A DNA stretch of 25,771 bases from JBBIWA01 sp037439425 (GTDB taxonomy: Bacteria > Acidobacteriota > Blastocatellia > RBC074): contig JBBIWA010000077.1 in assembly GCA_037439425.1 (NCBI GenBank), positions 1 through 25,771 of the forward strand, written 5' to 3'. Position 1 is the stretch's first letter; every line of letters begins with the position of its first letter. This document shows, piece by piece, positions 1-8,301 of the stretch. The position numbers were made by a program, and so were the translations under genes. The notes under the pieces are model-generated. The model saw nothing but the letters and a program-made list of their open reading frames with translations, did not search any database and was not told the origin of the DNA.

Positions 1-1
1 C

Positions 2-40
2 GAACGGCAGTTCCGCTTCGGGCTCAGGTTGAGCTTCTGA
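2..40 (+). CDS. C-terminal end of an outer-membrane beta-barrel protein (partial)
   Basis: The first bases hold an open frame that enters from the left edge and stops with TGA at 38-40. Its last residues read ERQFRFGLRLSF. Alternating hydrophobic residues and a terminal Phe are the signature of the last strand of outer-membrane beta-barrels, recognised by the BamA machinery. The end resembles TonB-dependent-receptor-like proteins that are common in Acidobacteriota. A terminator hairpin begins 24 nt after the stop, which supports this being a real gene end. Only 12 residues are visible, so the family call is an inference. Confidence 0.55.
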   Translation, partial: ERQFRFGLRLSF

Positions 41-63
41 GGTCGTTGGCGCTTAACTCACCA

Positions 64-99
64 GCGGGCGTGGAGAGTTATTCTCTGCGCCCGTTTTTT
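64..99 (+). terminator. Rho-independent terminator
   Basis: GCGGGCG at 64-70 pairs with CGCCCG at 88-93; inside it GAGAG pairs with CTCT around a short loop. A run of six T follows at 94-99. It sits just after the beta-barrel gene stop at 40 and before the next gene at 304. Confidence 0.85.
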
Positions 100-303
100 A
101 GGAAGCTTGCTGCACCGCCCGGCCATTTTCTCTCGTTCCCCATCTGAATAAAATTCGCGCTCCGGTTGGGAGCCGTTGCTTTCTTGTCTCAAGCCTCCAA
201 CACCGGCTTTGCAAACAACCTATTGTAGCTCAGGATTTGAATTCTGAGTTTCGAGTTGAGTAAGCTAGGGTTGGCGGTAGGCTCCCTGGTTGTTGTTATT
301 TTT
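100..303. other. Intergenic region before the nucleotidyltransferase gene
   Basis: About 200 bases between the terminator and the next start codon. No convincing -35/-10 pair, repeat or small gene is visible. The promoter of the gene at 304 presumably lies here but I cannot place it. Confidence 0.4.
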
Positions 304-1539
304 ATGAACTGGACCACGACCGACAAATTATTGCTGAGCGGCCTGCTGCCGAGCGAGGCCAGTTGCGCGCGTTTAGGCCGGTTACTTGAGCGCGAGAGCG
401 AGATTAATTGGGAAGCGGTTGTTCAGCGCGCGCTCACGCGTGGCACCGCCGCGCTGCTGCGGCTCAATCTGGCGCGAATTGGCGAGCTCGATGGCGTACC
501 GCTTGTTCAGCGCGCTGCTCTTGAGGAGATCAATCACAGGTGGGCAGCGCGCCATCTGGCTTTTGTCAGCGAGGCTACGCGATTGCTCTCCGCATTAGCC
601 GAGAGCGGCATTCAAGCTCTGCCGCTCAAAGGCACGGCGCTGATGCTCACGCCTTACTATCCCCAAATCGGATTGCGGGCCGCCGTGGATATGGATGTGC
701 TGGTCGAGCCCGGCCGGATTGAGCAAGCTGAGCGGATTGTCTCGGAATGCGGTTACACTGAGCTGGAAGCGACGACGCAAGCACGGCCCCGGCAGCGGTT
801 GCCTAACGAGCGCAATCACCGGCCACCGCGTCGCGGGCCGAGCGGGCTGATTCTGGAGCTGCATCATCGGGCTTTCCATCACACGCAGCGCGGGCGCGAT
901 TTTGGCTTCGCCGAAATGATCGGGCAAGCTAAATCAGCAATAACTTCAGGCCAAACGAGCTTTCTTTTGCCTGCGCCTGAAGACTTATGTCTGCATCTGG
1001 TGCATCACACGATAGTGGACTTACAAAGCACGCGCTCGATCCTGCGCACGCTGGCGGACCTCTATTTTATCTTCGAGCGCGAAGTGGCAGTGAGAGAAAG
1101 ACTCAAGCAGCGAGCCAGCGCCTTTGGGTTGGGTGGCGCAGTGCAGCTTGCGTGTGAGGCATGTGATTATTTGACTGAAGCGACGCTGGAAGAGCTGGAG
1201 CGCGCGCCTGGCAGAGAAGATATCGCCTTGCTGCTGAAGACCGCCTTGCTTGAATCGCCTGATACGCTCGCCGCCACAGCGCGATTGTTTGAGTACTTCG
1301 ATCTGCGGCACCAACCGCTAGCCAAGATCGGCAATTTGCTGGCGCTACTTTTTACTTCCAAACAACACCTGGCCCAACTCTACCATATGCCTGCCACAAG
1401 TCGCATCTACCTTAACTACCTGCGCCGCCCGTTCGATTTGCTGCGAAAATTCAACTGGGCCAGCCTCGCCCCCGCCAACCTGAGGCAAGTGCGCAAACTC
1501 AGAAAGATCGCGCAGGGGAATTTGAAGACCGAGGATTGA
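304..1539 (+). CDS. Nucleotidyltransferase-fold family protein
   Basis: A protein of 411 aa from the ATG at 304. An upstream in-frame TTG at 256 would add 16 residues, but that extension looks non-coding. The central part matches the uncharacterised nucleotidyltransferase family (NTP_transf_5 type): LPLKGTALM near residues 106-114, then RAAVDMDVLV near 125-134, whose Asp-x-Asp would bind metal, followed by a GY near 150-151 and an ELHHRAFHH segment near 185-193. Proteins of this family are often found near exopolysaccharide or peptide-maturation genes, but their substrate is unknown. Here the gene faces the pilin operon convergently with only about 70 bp between them. The role is not predictable from context. 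Confidence 0.8.
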   Translation: MNWTTTDKLLLSGLLPSEASCARLGRLLERESEINWEAVVQRALTRGTAALLRLNLARIGELDGVPLVQRAALEEINHRWAARHLAFVSEATRLLSALAESGIQALPLKGTALMLTPYYPQIGLRAAVDMDVLVEPGRIEQAERIVSECGYTELEATTQARPRQRLPNERNHRPPRRGPSGLILELHHRAFHHTQRGRDFGFAEMIGQAKSAITSGQTSFLLPAPEDLCLHLVHHTIVDLQSTRSILRTLADLYFIFEREVAVRERLKQRASAFGLGGAVQLACEACDYLTEATLEELERAPGREDIALLLKTALLESPDTLAATARLFEYFDLRHQPLAKIGNLLALLFTSKQHLAQLYHMPATSRIYLNYLRRPFDLLRKFNWASLAPANLRQVRKLRKIAQGNLKTED

Positions 1540-1552
1540 GGCCGCTTGGGGA

Positions 1553-1607
1553 TTTCCGGATTGAAATCCGCGATCCGAAATTCGCAATCCGAAATCCGAA
1601 GTTCGAA
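1553..1607. repeat. Low-complexity repeat of AATCCGAAAT-type words
   Basis: The gap between two convergent genes consists of short near-repeats of ATCCGAAAT, ATCCGCGAT and TTCGCAATCCG, with both direct and inverted matches (GGATTGAAATCC is itself palindromic). It runs up to the stop of the PilX-like gene. Its position between two gene ends could let it act as a bidirectional 3' structure, but there is no T-run to show termination. Confidence 0.55.
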
Positions 1608-3590
1608 TCAATTCGTAATCCGCTGCCAGGTATTCGACTCGGTGGAGACGTTACTGGTAGAAAGCGCCAGAGAGAAGGTGGTAGTAGTGGTCGTGCCGTT
1701 TTGCAGTTGCGTAACCGGGAAGAAAGGCGGAGCGAAAGCGCCGTTGGCAAAGCGCGGATCGAAGAAGCGATTGACTTTGCCGTAGCCGTAAATGGGCAGT
1801 CCTTTCGAGGCCACCCGGCTACCACGGAGAGTGATGACTGTGCTTGAGTTGCATTCTTGGCAATTGGTGGTCCAGCCGCCGGTCAAGGCATTCGGATCAG
1901 CATTGAGAGCTGGTTCATTGAAAACCACCATCGCCGCATCTACCGTCATACTGTAGTTGCTTGAAGTGTAGGTTGGATTCGGCGTCCAGGAGATTTTGCC
2001 GGAATTGGTGAAGAGACCCAGCACATTGGTCGCGCTCATGCCGTTAGTTGCCAGTGTCCCGTCAATATTGAGCACTGGTTGTTGGTATTTGAGGTCGCCT
2101 GTGACGGTAATGTCGCCAGTTGAGGTGATGGTCACGCCGGTTTGGGCGGCGATGGCTGGCGGGGTGCTTCCGCCAGAAGCGGCTGGCCCGTGCAAAGCCT
2201 TAATATTGCCGTTGACGAAAAGCGAGACGCCAGGCTTGTGGTTGTTCGGATCAGTTTTATCCATCGGCACACCCTGGAAGGTGGTTGAGCTGCTGCCGCT
2301 GGCAATCTTGGTGCTCCCTGGCGAATTGCCGCTCGGCGGGGTGATCGTGATTGTGGTGGTGGTGCTTCCTTGTCTGATGGTGTAGATCTGGCTGCTGCCG
2401 CTGATTGAAAGGGTCATCTCGTCAACAGTACCCTTCACATAGATGCCACCGCCAGTGATCTTGACCCCGTCAGCCGAGGGAACATAGACGCCGTTGCTGA
2501 TCGAGCCGCCGCTGGTGCTGGGCGGCGTGTTGTTAGCGCGCTTCAGATTGGCAACCAATTGCGCAGTAGTTGGCTGGGGCGAGATGAAGGTAGAGTCGGG
2601 AAGCCCGGTCGAGTTGAGTACGGCCAGCTCCTGAGCGTAAACATTGGTCGGCAAGGGGACCGGCGGGACCACTGCGTAGGTGCTCTGAAAGGTCAGCCCC
2701 GGCCGGTTGGTGTTACTGACGTTGTAGGCTGTGCCATTATAGTCGTAGGTTGGACCAACTTGCGTGACGGCATCTTTGAAGATCACAGCATTACCTGAGC
2801 CGTAGCGGAAGCGTTGATTGGTATGGACTGGACCACTAAAGGTGCCAGAGGCCCAGACGGAGTTTTGCGGGAAGCGACTTAGAAAAGTGCCGTAGGCGCT
2901 GAAGGCGCGTGTGATCGTGGGATTTGAGGTGGAGTTCTGATTGACCGTGGTGTTGAGCGTAATATTGATGATACCCTGTTCGGTAGCTTGAGCGGTGGCG
3001 CGATAAGGATTGCCGGCCGCGACGTTGTTGTTGCCGGTCGAAGTAATCGTGTAGGCGTAGCGCATGGTGATGGTAGAAGGCGGCTGCGCGATCCCGTTAA
3101 TTGGCGCTGGTCGCGTCCCAATAATCGGCGTTCCAACCGGCGCGAGTGTGATGGTGACGTTAAAGTTGCCGTTGTTGCCCAAAGCTGCAGCGCGTGCGTT
3201 CGTAGCAGCCAGGGCATTGGTAATCGGGGCTCCATTGGCTGCGGTGAGAGAGGGATTGGTCAGGAGAGTGGTCAATTGACTGTCGTCGAAGGGCTGCCCT
3301 GTGCTGGTGGGAAAAGTGATATTGGGGGCTGCTGCTGCTGCATTCGTCTGGATCACCTGATTGAGCGCTTCCCGGATAGCATTGCGCGCGACTCCTATCC
3401 CCGCATCGGCTGCGAAGAAGGCCTGTTCGGTGCGGCGGTAATTGGCGCTGACGGCGGTTTCAGTAGTCGCTGAAAGCGCGATGGTGAGACCTATCCCGGT
3501 CAGTAACAGCAGCGCCATCAAAGCGGTGACCAGAGCAATCCCACGTTCTGTTGTTGTCTGATTTGCGAAGCCTCTTTCTCTGGTTGCCAT
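1608..3590 (-). CDS. Large PilX-like minor pilin (type IV pilus assembly)
   Basis: A 660-aa protein with a prepilin-like N-terminus: a basic leader ending ERG, then IALVTALMALLLLTGIGLTI as the hydrophobic helix, followed by an FFAADAGI segment typical of PilX/GspK-type proteins. Glu at position +5 is missing, as in other PilX/GspK members that cap the pilus tip. The remainder is Ser/Thr/Asn-rich; the VWASGTFSGPVHTNQRF stretch (near residues 245-261) resembles the DUF4900-type domain often attached to such N-termini. The start has a good Shine-Dalgarno sequence (GGGGAGG, 8 nt upstream). It is the last gene of the four-gene pilin operon. It is far larger than PilX of Proteobacteria (about 150-200 aa) and no pilY1 follows it. 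Confidence 0.8.
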   Translation of the reverse strand: MATRERGFANQTTTERGIALVTALMALLLLTGIGLTIALSATTETAVSANYRRTEQAFFAADAGIGVARNAIREALNQVIQTNAAAAAPNITFPTSTGQPFDDSQLTTLLTNPSLTAANGAPITNALAATNARAAALGNNGNFNVTITLAPVGTPIIGTRPAPINGIAQPPSTITMRYAYTITSTGNNNVAAGNPYRATAQATEQGIINITLNTTVNQNSTSNPTITRAFSAYGTFLSRFPQNSVWASGTFSGPVHTNQRFRYGSGNAVIFKDAVTQVGPTYDYNGTAYNVSNTNRPGLTFQSTYAVVPPVPLPTNVYAQELAVLNSTGLPDSTFISPQPTTAQLVANLKRANNTPPSTSGGSISNGVYVPSADGVKITGGGIYVKGTVDEMTLSISGSSQIYTIRQGSTTTTITITPPSGNSPGSTKIASGSSSTTFQGVPMDKTDPNNHKPGVSLFVNGNIKALHGPAASGGSTPPAIAAQTGVTITSTGDITVTGDLKYQQPVLNIDGTLATNGMSATNVLGLFTNSGKISWTPNPTYTSSNYSMTVDAAMVVFNEPALNADPNALTGGWTTNCQECNSSTVITLRGSRVASKGLPIYGYGKVNRFFDPRFANGAFAPPFFPVTQLQNGTTTTTTFSLALSTSNVSTESNTWQRITN

Positions 3591-3647
3591 CTCTTTCTGC
3601 CTCCCCGGAAAATCAGACCTCAGACCTCAGAGTTGGGCCAAGGAATT

Positions 3648-4625
3648 TCATCTATTGATCACAAACCCCGGCAGCACCAGATTGCGCGGGGTGACTTCGA
3701 TAGTTTGGGAAATCGAACGCTGCCCCTGATTATCGGCTACGCGCGTCATCTGGGTTGTTCCGGTAAGCGTGACCATAACGGCGCGAATCAGCGCGCGGTT
3801 ATTCGTGGCGGTGGTGTTGACTTGATCGACCAGATTAGTGGTGACCGTAGCGGGCACGGTGCTCGTGTCCACGTGCTCGATCCAGTATTGGAACTGGAGA
3901 TCAGAGATGTTGCGCGCCACAGCTACCCAGGCGCCGCCGTTAATGCTGCGTTGCAATTCGTTGTTGGCAACGCGATAACGCACCCACTGGTCGAGCCGCG
4001 CCACCCGCAGCGCGGCGGCTGAAGGGAAAGCAAGGTTCGGCCAGGGTGGCGGATTAACTGCTGAACTGGGGCTGGCGGTTAACTGCGTCCCGTCCACAAT
4101 GGGAGTTTGCGCGCTTAAGGTGAACACATCGAACTCGGCATTGTCGGCAGTGGAGGCTGTGTTCGGCTGCGAGAGGGCGTAAAGCACATAGTTATCGCCG
4201 TTGGTAAAGACTGGAGGGGGACCAGTGGCCGGATTGGCTACCTGGATCGGCGTAGTCCGATTAGCGATCGGACCGTTAGTCACTGTCAACGAAGGGAAGC
4301 TGGGATCTCCATAAAGGATCAGAATCTCATCCGGCAACTGGTTGCCGCCTGAGCTTCCGCCATCAAGGCCGGCAATCGGGCCAAGGAATTGCGGCAATCC
4401 TGCTCCCGCAGCCTGGATGTCGCGGGCGAGCAGGTCCATCGCGGCGCGGAAGTTTTGATGCAGATCAGCAATCGCAGCCTGCACCACGAAGGACTCTTGA
4501 TTCTGCTTCAGGTAATAAAAGACCACGCCAGTCAGCCCGACTGAAATGGCCAGGGCCAGAATCAATTCAAGCAGCCCGAATCCTCGCTGTTGTCTTTTGA
4601 GTTTCATAGGTCTCATCTGCGACAT
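3648..4625 (-). CDS. PilW-like minor pilin
   Basis: A prepilin of 325 aa from the ATG at 4625. I chose that start because GAGGT lies 7 nt upstream; a more distal ATG at 4646 has no such site. The leader ends QQRG and is followed by FGLLELILALAISVGLTGVV, giving the type III prepilin cleavage site G|F with Glu at +5. The following QNFRAAMDLLARDIQAAG matches PilW proteins. The C-terminal part is a beta-rich globular domain with NELQRSINGG and RNLVLPGF near the end. It is the third gene of the operon, with 57 bp to the PilX-like gene. In PilW families the protein helps prime pilus assembly together with PilV, PilX and FimU. Confidence 0.82.
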   Translation of the reverse strand: MSQMRPMKLKRQQRGFGLLELILALAISVGLTGVVFYYLKQNQESFVVQAAIADLHQNFRAAMDLLARDIQAAGAGLPQFLGPIAGLDGGSSGGNQLPDEILILYGDPSFPSLTVTNGPIANRTTPIQVANPATGPPPVFTNGDNYVLYALSQPNTASTADNAEFDVFTLSAQTPIVDGTQLTASPSSAVNPPPWPNLAFPSAAALRVARLDQWVRYRVANNELQRSINGGAWVAVARNISDLQFQYWIEHVDTSTVPATVTTNLVDQVNTTATNNRALIRAVMVTLTGTTQMTRVADNQGQRSISQTIEVTPRNLVLPGFVINR

Positions 4626-4751
4626 CTTCCACCTCTGTCCAGCCAAGCGGTTAAAGGGCCGCTCAGGCTCCTCATCGAGAGAGTTGATCTTTTCCCAGCG
4701 CTCCCTTGCGCAACCCTGCGGCGCACTGGCCGCTTCGCCGAAAACTCGGCC

Positions 4752-5270
4752 TTACTGGCTGGTGGTGCGAATGGTGCTTAGCTCGGCAACTTCGACTGAG
4801 ATGTTGTTAGGATTGACTCCCAGACCGACCAAAGCCGCGCGTGTCGCTTCGGCGCGCACCGTAAGGCGGCGCAGACCGGCCATCGGTGGATTGGCGTTGT
4901 CAGGGTCCACCCGCCAGGTCACTACGTAGCTGACCGGTTGTCCGGCCACAAATGGATTCAAGCCGACCTGTTTGGTTGCTGGGTCCACATAATAGTTCTC
5001 GAAGTAACCGGCAGTCGTATTATTGGCTCCCAGCGACCCACCGAAGGCAATCAGTGGACTGTCGAGCGGTACTGCCAAGAGCTGCTCCATCTTGCGGTGA
5101 GCCAGCGAGGTCGCCAGCGTGTCCTGTTTCGCACTCTGGTTGTAAAGCGCTGCCAGGACGAACATCTGCGCCACGGTCAACAAGCCGACCAGCATCACCA
5201 GCGAAGCGAAGACAGTCTCAACCAGCGTGAAACCTGATTGCGCTCTGCGATTGGATTGCTTGATTTTCAT
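4752..5270 (-). CDS. PilV-like minor pilin
   Basis: A prepilin of 172 aa from the ATG at 5270, which has AGGAA about 8 nt upstream; a longer frame to 5318 adds a non-prepilin extension and is less likely. The leader KIKQSNRRAQSG precedes FTLVETVFASLVMLVGLLTV, a textbook prepilin peptidase site with Glu+5. The segment LATSLAHRKMEQLLAVPLDS after the helix is characteristic of PilV/GspI proteins. It is the second gene of the operon, between the GspH/FimT and PilW genes. It would be processed by PilD and inserted in the inner membrane before joining the minor pilin complex. Confidence 0.82.
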   Translation of the reverse strand: MKIKQSNRRAQSGFTLVETVFASLVMLVGLLTVAQMFVLAALYNQSAKQDTLATSLAHRKMEQLLAVPLDSPLIAFGGSLGANNTTAGYFENYYVDPATKQVGLNPFVAGQPVSYVVTWRVDPDNANPPMAGLRRLTVRAEATRAALVGLGVNPNNISVEVAELSTIRTTSQ

Positions 5271-5325
5271 AGTGGTTCCTGAAGAGAGTAGCAAGCCAAA
5301 GCTGCTGCTTGCCGCCATCCCACAC

Positions 5326-5916
5326 CTATTCCCATTGACTAGTTGTTGGATTCCAGCGCCAGATGCGGGTGCTGCCTGCGCTGGTGATCGTCACGGCAGC
5401 CAGCTCATTACGGTTGTTGGTCAGATAAACCCAGTTGACCGCGCCAGGGGTGACATTGGGCAGACCGCGCGAAGTGAAGGCAGCCTGATGAAAGTTGGTT
5501 TGCCCGGCGACAGTCGGAAACGAAATAGCAGCTTGTGTATTGCTCTGCTGACCAGCGATGGCACCCGCATTGGCTGCGGCATTTGCCACGATCGCTGGCG
5601 CGGCTACAGTCGGACTAACGAACTGCACGCCAGGCGGCAGTAAGGTGGCGGTGGCAGCGGTAGTCTGACCGACGGCGAGAGAATTATTGCTAGTATTAAA
5701 GAAGACCGATTGGGCAGAGTTGGAACGCACAGCCGCGAATCTGGCTAGCTGGAAGGCATCGGCGATTTGCTGCGCTCCCGAATTGAGCCGGTAGGTTTGC
5801 AAAGCTCTGATCAGGCTCGGAGCCGCTATTGCCACCGCGATCCCGATCACCAGCATCACGACCGCGATTTCAATTAAGGTTATGCCATGCGAGTGGAAGT
5901 AGTCTCTCTGTTTCAT
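5326..5916 (-). CDS. GspH/FimT-type pseudopilin
   Basis: A prepilin of 196 aa from the ATG at 5916 (an adjacent upstream GTG at 5919 is also possible); AAGGG lies just upstream. The N-terminus KQRDYFHSHG|ITLIEIAVVM has the prepilin cleavage glycine and Glu+5. The sequence after the helix, with QQIADAFQLARFAAVRSNS, matches the GspH/FimT family. It is the first gene of the pilin operon read towards lower coordinates, with 55 bp to the PilV gene. The order FimT/GspH, PilV, PilW, PilX is the classical minor pilin order, so a type IV pilus is more likely than a type II secretion system; both are possible from sequence alone. Confidence 0.82.
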   Translation of the reverse strand: MKQRDYFHSHGITLIEIAVVMLVIGIAVAIAAPSLIRALQTYRLNSGAQQIADAFQLARFAAVRSNSAQSVFFNTSNNSLAVGQTTAATATLLPPGVQFVSPTVAAPAIVANAAANAGAIAGQQSNTQAAISFPTVAGQTNFHQAAFTSRGLPNVTPGAVNWVYLTNNRNELAAVTITSAGSTRIWRWNPTTSQWE

Positions 5917-6243
5917 CACGCCCTTCAGCCGCCAAATAGGTTAAGCGGTTGCTCTTAAAACTCGTCAGTAACCCCCAACAGGAGACCTTCTGCATAAGGG
6001 GCTAACGCCTGAAGGAAAGCGAACCTGCGCTCAGCGAAGGCACTGTGCAAGGCTGGTGCCGTGTGGGCTGGTCTGGAGAGGGGTAATTTTTTCTATAAGA
6101 TTGCAGGGTTACCGCAGCTTTATCGCAGCTTACTGGAAAGACAATTGACAATTTACGTCACTGCTGGCAGCTAGATTTCGGCACCTGGTGCGGGTGGGAA
6201 GTGGGGACGAAGGAACGGTCCGTTCGCTTATTTTTTCCCCACT
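5917..6243. other. Intergenic region upstream of the pilin operon
   Basis: About 325 bases between the protease gene stop and the first pilin gene. It must hold the pilin promoter, but I see no clear -35/-10 pair on the minus strand. It contains CGCAGCTT twice, 11 bp apart (near 6113 and 6124), and the nested inverted repeat listed separately. Confidence 0.4.
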
Positions 6244-6245
6244 TC
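6198..6245. repeat. Nested inverted repeat at the protease gene end
   Basis: GAAGTGGGGA at 6198-6207 and TCCCCACTTC at 6236-6245 are perfect 10-base complements. Inside them GAACGG-T-CCGTTC (6213-6225) is a second inverted repeat. The right arm overlaps the protease stop codon. A run of T (6231-6236) lies in the loop and arm rather than after the stem, so it is not a standard terminator; it may still be a 3'-end structure for the minus-strand transcript. Confidence 0.5.
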
Positions 6246-7842
6246 AGGGATGCGCAGTATTTCTGGCTGTTGAGCCATCGCTGGGGTTATGACTCAGCTC
6301 GGCTTCGTTGGCGGGCTGGTGCTTTTTGAGCAGTTCAATGCCATAGCGGATGGGGACACCGAAATTGGCCGGGGAGCCAGGAAGCATAGCGAAGTTGATA
6401 CCTACCACCTTGCCGTTAGAGCCAAAGATCGGACCGCCCGAACCACCCTCACTGGTGAGCGCATCGTGCACGATACGGCTTGGCGCAAGATCACTGATGT
6501 GCCCCTGCGTCGTCAGCGGCTGGATCAAGGTGCGGCTGGCCAGTTCGTTGAGCACGGTGCGGAGCGAGGGCCGGCCGCTGGTAATGATGCCAATGGTAGC
6601 AGCGTCTTCAACCTTGGCAAGCAATCCTTCGATCCCCGCTGGATAGCCAATCAGCGCCACTGACTGCCCGCTGACTACACCTTCCCCTTCCTCATCCAGG
6701 GGCAGAATGGGTAAGACCAGATCACCTTGCTCGAAGGAGCAGAGCGCGACATCAGCCTGGCGCCCTACTTCCAGCAAGGTCAGTGGGAAGGGACGTGAGA
6801 CTTTAGGAAAGTAGGCATAGATCTCCTTGCGCTTTGGCCTCAGCCCCTGGTTTTGAATCAGACTCGCGACAGGATCATCCGTCCAGGGTTCCACCACGTG
6901 CCGGTTGGTCAGTACCAATCCGCGACCAGCCAGAAAACCGGTGCCAATAAATTCCAGTTCGTAGACCGGACCGTTGCCGTTAGGGCTGAGATTGAGACTC
7001 CCGTTGGGGTTAAGCGGATTATTGGTCTCAGTCGGCTCTTTGAAGCGCGCTTCGCGGCCCGAACGCGGATCCACGTAGGAGTAAGTCCCATAGATTAAGC
7101 AGACGCCGGGGCCATAGTTTTCGACCACCCGAGCGGCGAAAGAGACCGAGCGGGTCAAAAAGAGGACCTCCTCGCGCGTCTTTTGCATCTCTTTGCCCGT
7201 CTCAGATACCTGCTCGCGTAATTGCCGGAGGCTCTCATTCAGCTCGGCAATCGAGGCGCTGTTACTGCGTCCGGCCAGAAAACTGAGGAGGTTGATGTAA
7301 ACCAGCAGCCCCGTGACGAGCAGCACCAGACCCAGCGTAAGATAGAGCTTGCGCCGTGGAATCTCCGCTACCAGCTCGCGCAACAGTTGCTTGACGAAGA
7401 CCAGTGCCACATCGGTGCGCGGCCCACTCAGCCGGCGCCCATTTCTGGTGGCGACCGCTGACTCGGTTGAGCGCGCCTTCTCCAGCACGGCTGTGCCCAG
7501 TTGCAGCGATTCGACCAGCTCCATCGAGGGCGAGAGTGTGAAGAAGCGCAACCGGACTCCGGTGGTGCCAAAATGCAACGTGTCGCCATCTCGGATGGCT
7601 TCGCCGACGGCGACCGCTTCTCCATCCCGGATGATATGCGCGTCCTCATTAAATGAGGCGATCCGATATGTCCCCGACACCAGTCGCAGCTCGAGCAACT
7701 CTGCGGCAGAGGGCAGATTGTCTTCTTCCCAGCGGAAGCTCAGATCACAGGTGGGAGAAGTCCCGATAGAGACTCTTTCCTGGTGAAAAACTCTGGTCTC
7801 AGGTTGTTCGACGCCCGCAAGGCGAATCACAATGCCATTCAT
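6244..7842 (-). CDS. FHA-domain transmembrane trypsin-like serine protease
   Basis: A 532-aa protein in four parts. Residues 1-100 look like an FHA domain (phosphothreonine binding), with RVSIGTSPTCDLSF and a DGDTLHFG end. Residues 166-190 form one transmembrane segment (LYLTLGLVLLVTGLLVYINL). Residues 195-231 are a likely coiled coil. Residues 290-505 are a trypsin/HtrA-like protease with the triad visible as His315 (LTNRHVV), Asp364 (ADVALCSF) and Ser468 (GGSGGP). With FHA before and protease after the single helix, the FHA domain is probably cytoplasmic and the protease periplasmic. This would link Ser/Thr phosphorylation to proteolysis, which is an inference. No PDZ domain is visible. No strong Shine-Dalgarno sequence precedes the ATG. 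Confidence 0.85.
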   Translation of the reverse strand: MNGIVIRLAGVEQPETRVFHQERVSIGTSPTCDLSFRWEEDNLPSAAELLELRLVSGTYRIASFNEDAHIIRDGEAVAVGEAIRDGDTLHFGTTGVRLRFFTLSPSMELVESLQLGTAVLEKARSTESAVATRNGRRLSGPRTDVALVFVKQLLRELVAEIPRRKLYLTLGLVLLVTGLLVYINLLSFLAGRSNSASIAELNESLRQLREQVSETGKEMQKTREEVLFLTRSVSFAARVVENYGPGVCLIYGTYSYVDPRSGREARFKEPTETNNPLNPNGSLNLSPNGNGPVYELEFIGTGFLAGRGLVLTNRHVVEPWTDDPVASLIQNQGLRPKRKEIYAYFPKVSRPFPLTLLEVGRQADVALCSFEQGDLVLPILPLDEEGEGVVSGQSVALIGYPAGIEGLLAKVEDAATIGIITSGRPSLRTVLNELASRTLIQPLTTQGHISDLAPSRIVHDALTSEGGSGGPIFGSNGKVVGINFAMLPGSPANFGVPIRYGIELLKKHQPANEAELSHNPSDGSTARNTAHP

Positions 7843-8045
7843 AACGCTACTGCGTGAGCTTCAAGGGCATATCGGCCCTTTCGGCCCTTTACTCTGTAAC
7901 TTTACTTTGCACTGGAAGCGAAACCCCAGTATAACGTAAATCACGGCGTCCGCTAAGTGGTTTGACGAAAAACTATCATATGATTTCAGGCGAAGCGGTT
8001 AGTTCGCCTGCGAGCCGGGGAGGGACGGCTACAGATTTGCTCCTT

Positions 8046-8197
8046 GCCCTTGGGGTGCAATTAAAAGTGGGACTAAACAGAACAGCTCGCCCTCACGAGC
8101 GCACGCTTGCGAGCGTGCCTGAGTTGCGTAGGAGCACAGCACGCAAGATGCGTGCGCTCGTGAGGGTGAGTCCCACTTTTAATTGCACCCGCCCTTG
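8046..8197. mobile_element. MITE with 21-bp terminal inverted repeats and 7-bp target duplication
   Basis: The element spans 8053-8190 (138 bp). Its ends are perfect 21-bp inverted repeats (8053-8073, beginning GGGTGCAATT, and 8170-8190). GCCCTTG occurs directly before it (8046-8052) and directly after it (8191-8197), which is a 7-bp target-site duplication. It has no coding capacity. Inside it a second inverted repeat of 17 bp (8090-8106 and 8150-8166) encloses two small hairpins of the same kind as the leader repeats found elsewhere in the window. It would need a transposase supplied from another locus. Confidence 0.85.
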
Positions 8198-8215
8198 GGC
8201 CAGGAGTGAGTCAGC

Positions 8216-8244
8216 TTGACAAGCCTTCAGGCGGCCATTAGGAT
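8216..8244 (+). promoter_or_regulatory. Promoter of glgA
   Basis: TTGACA at 8216-8221, a 17-bp spacer and TAGGAT at 8239-8244. The -35 is perfect and the -10 matches four of six bases. Transcription would start near 8251, giving a leader of about 50 nt before the glgA ATG. The promoter lies just outside the right end of the MITE. Confidence 0.65.
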
Positions 8245-8301
8245 TCACCATTTGTTTGGCGGTCCTGACCGACTAAAGGTGGCGATTCTGATCGAGAGGC
8301 G

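Noticed and set aside
6198..6245. Possible terminator of the protease gene
   Set aside because: The T-rich stretch lies within the loop and arm, not after the stem in the direction of transcription.
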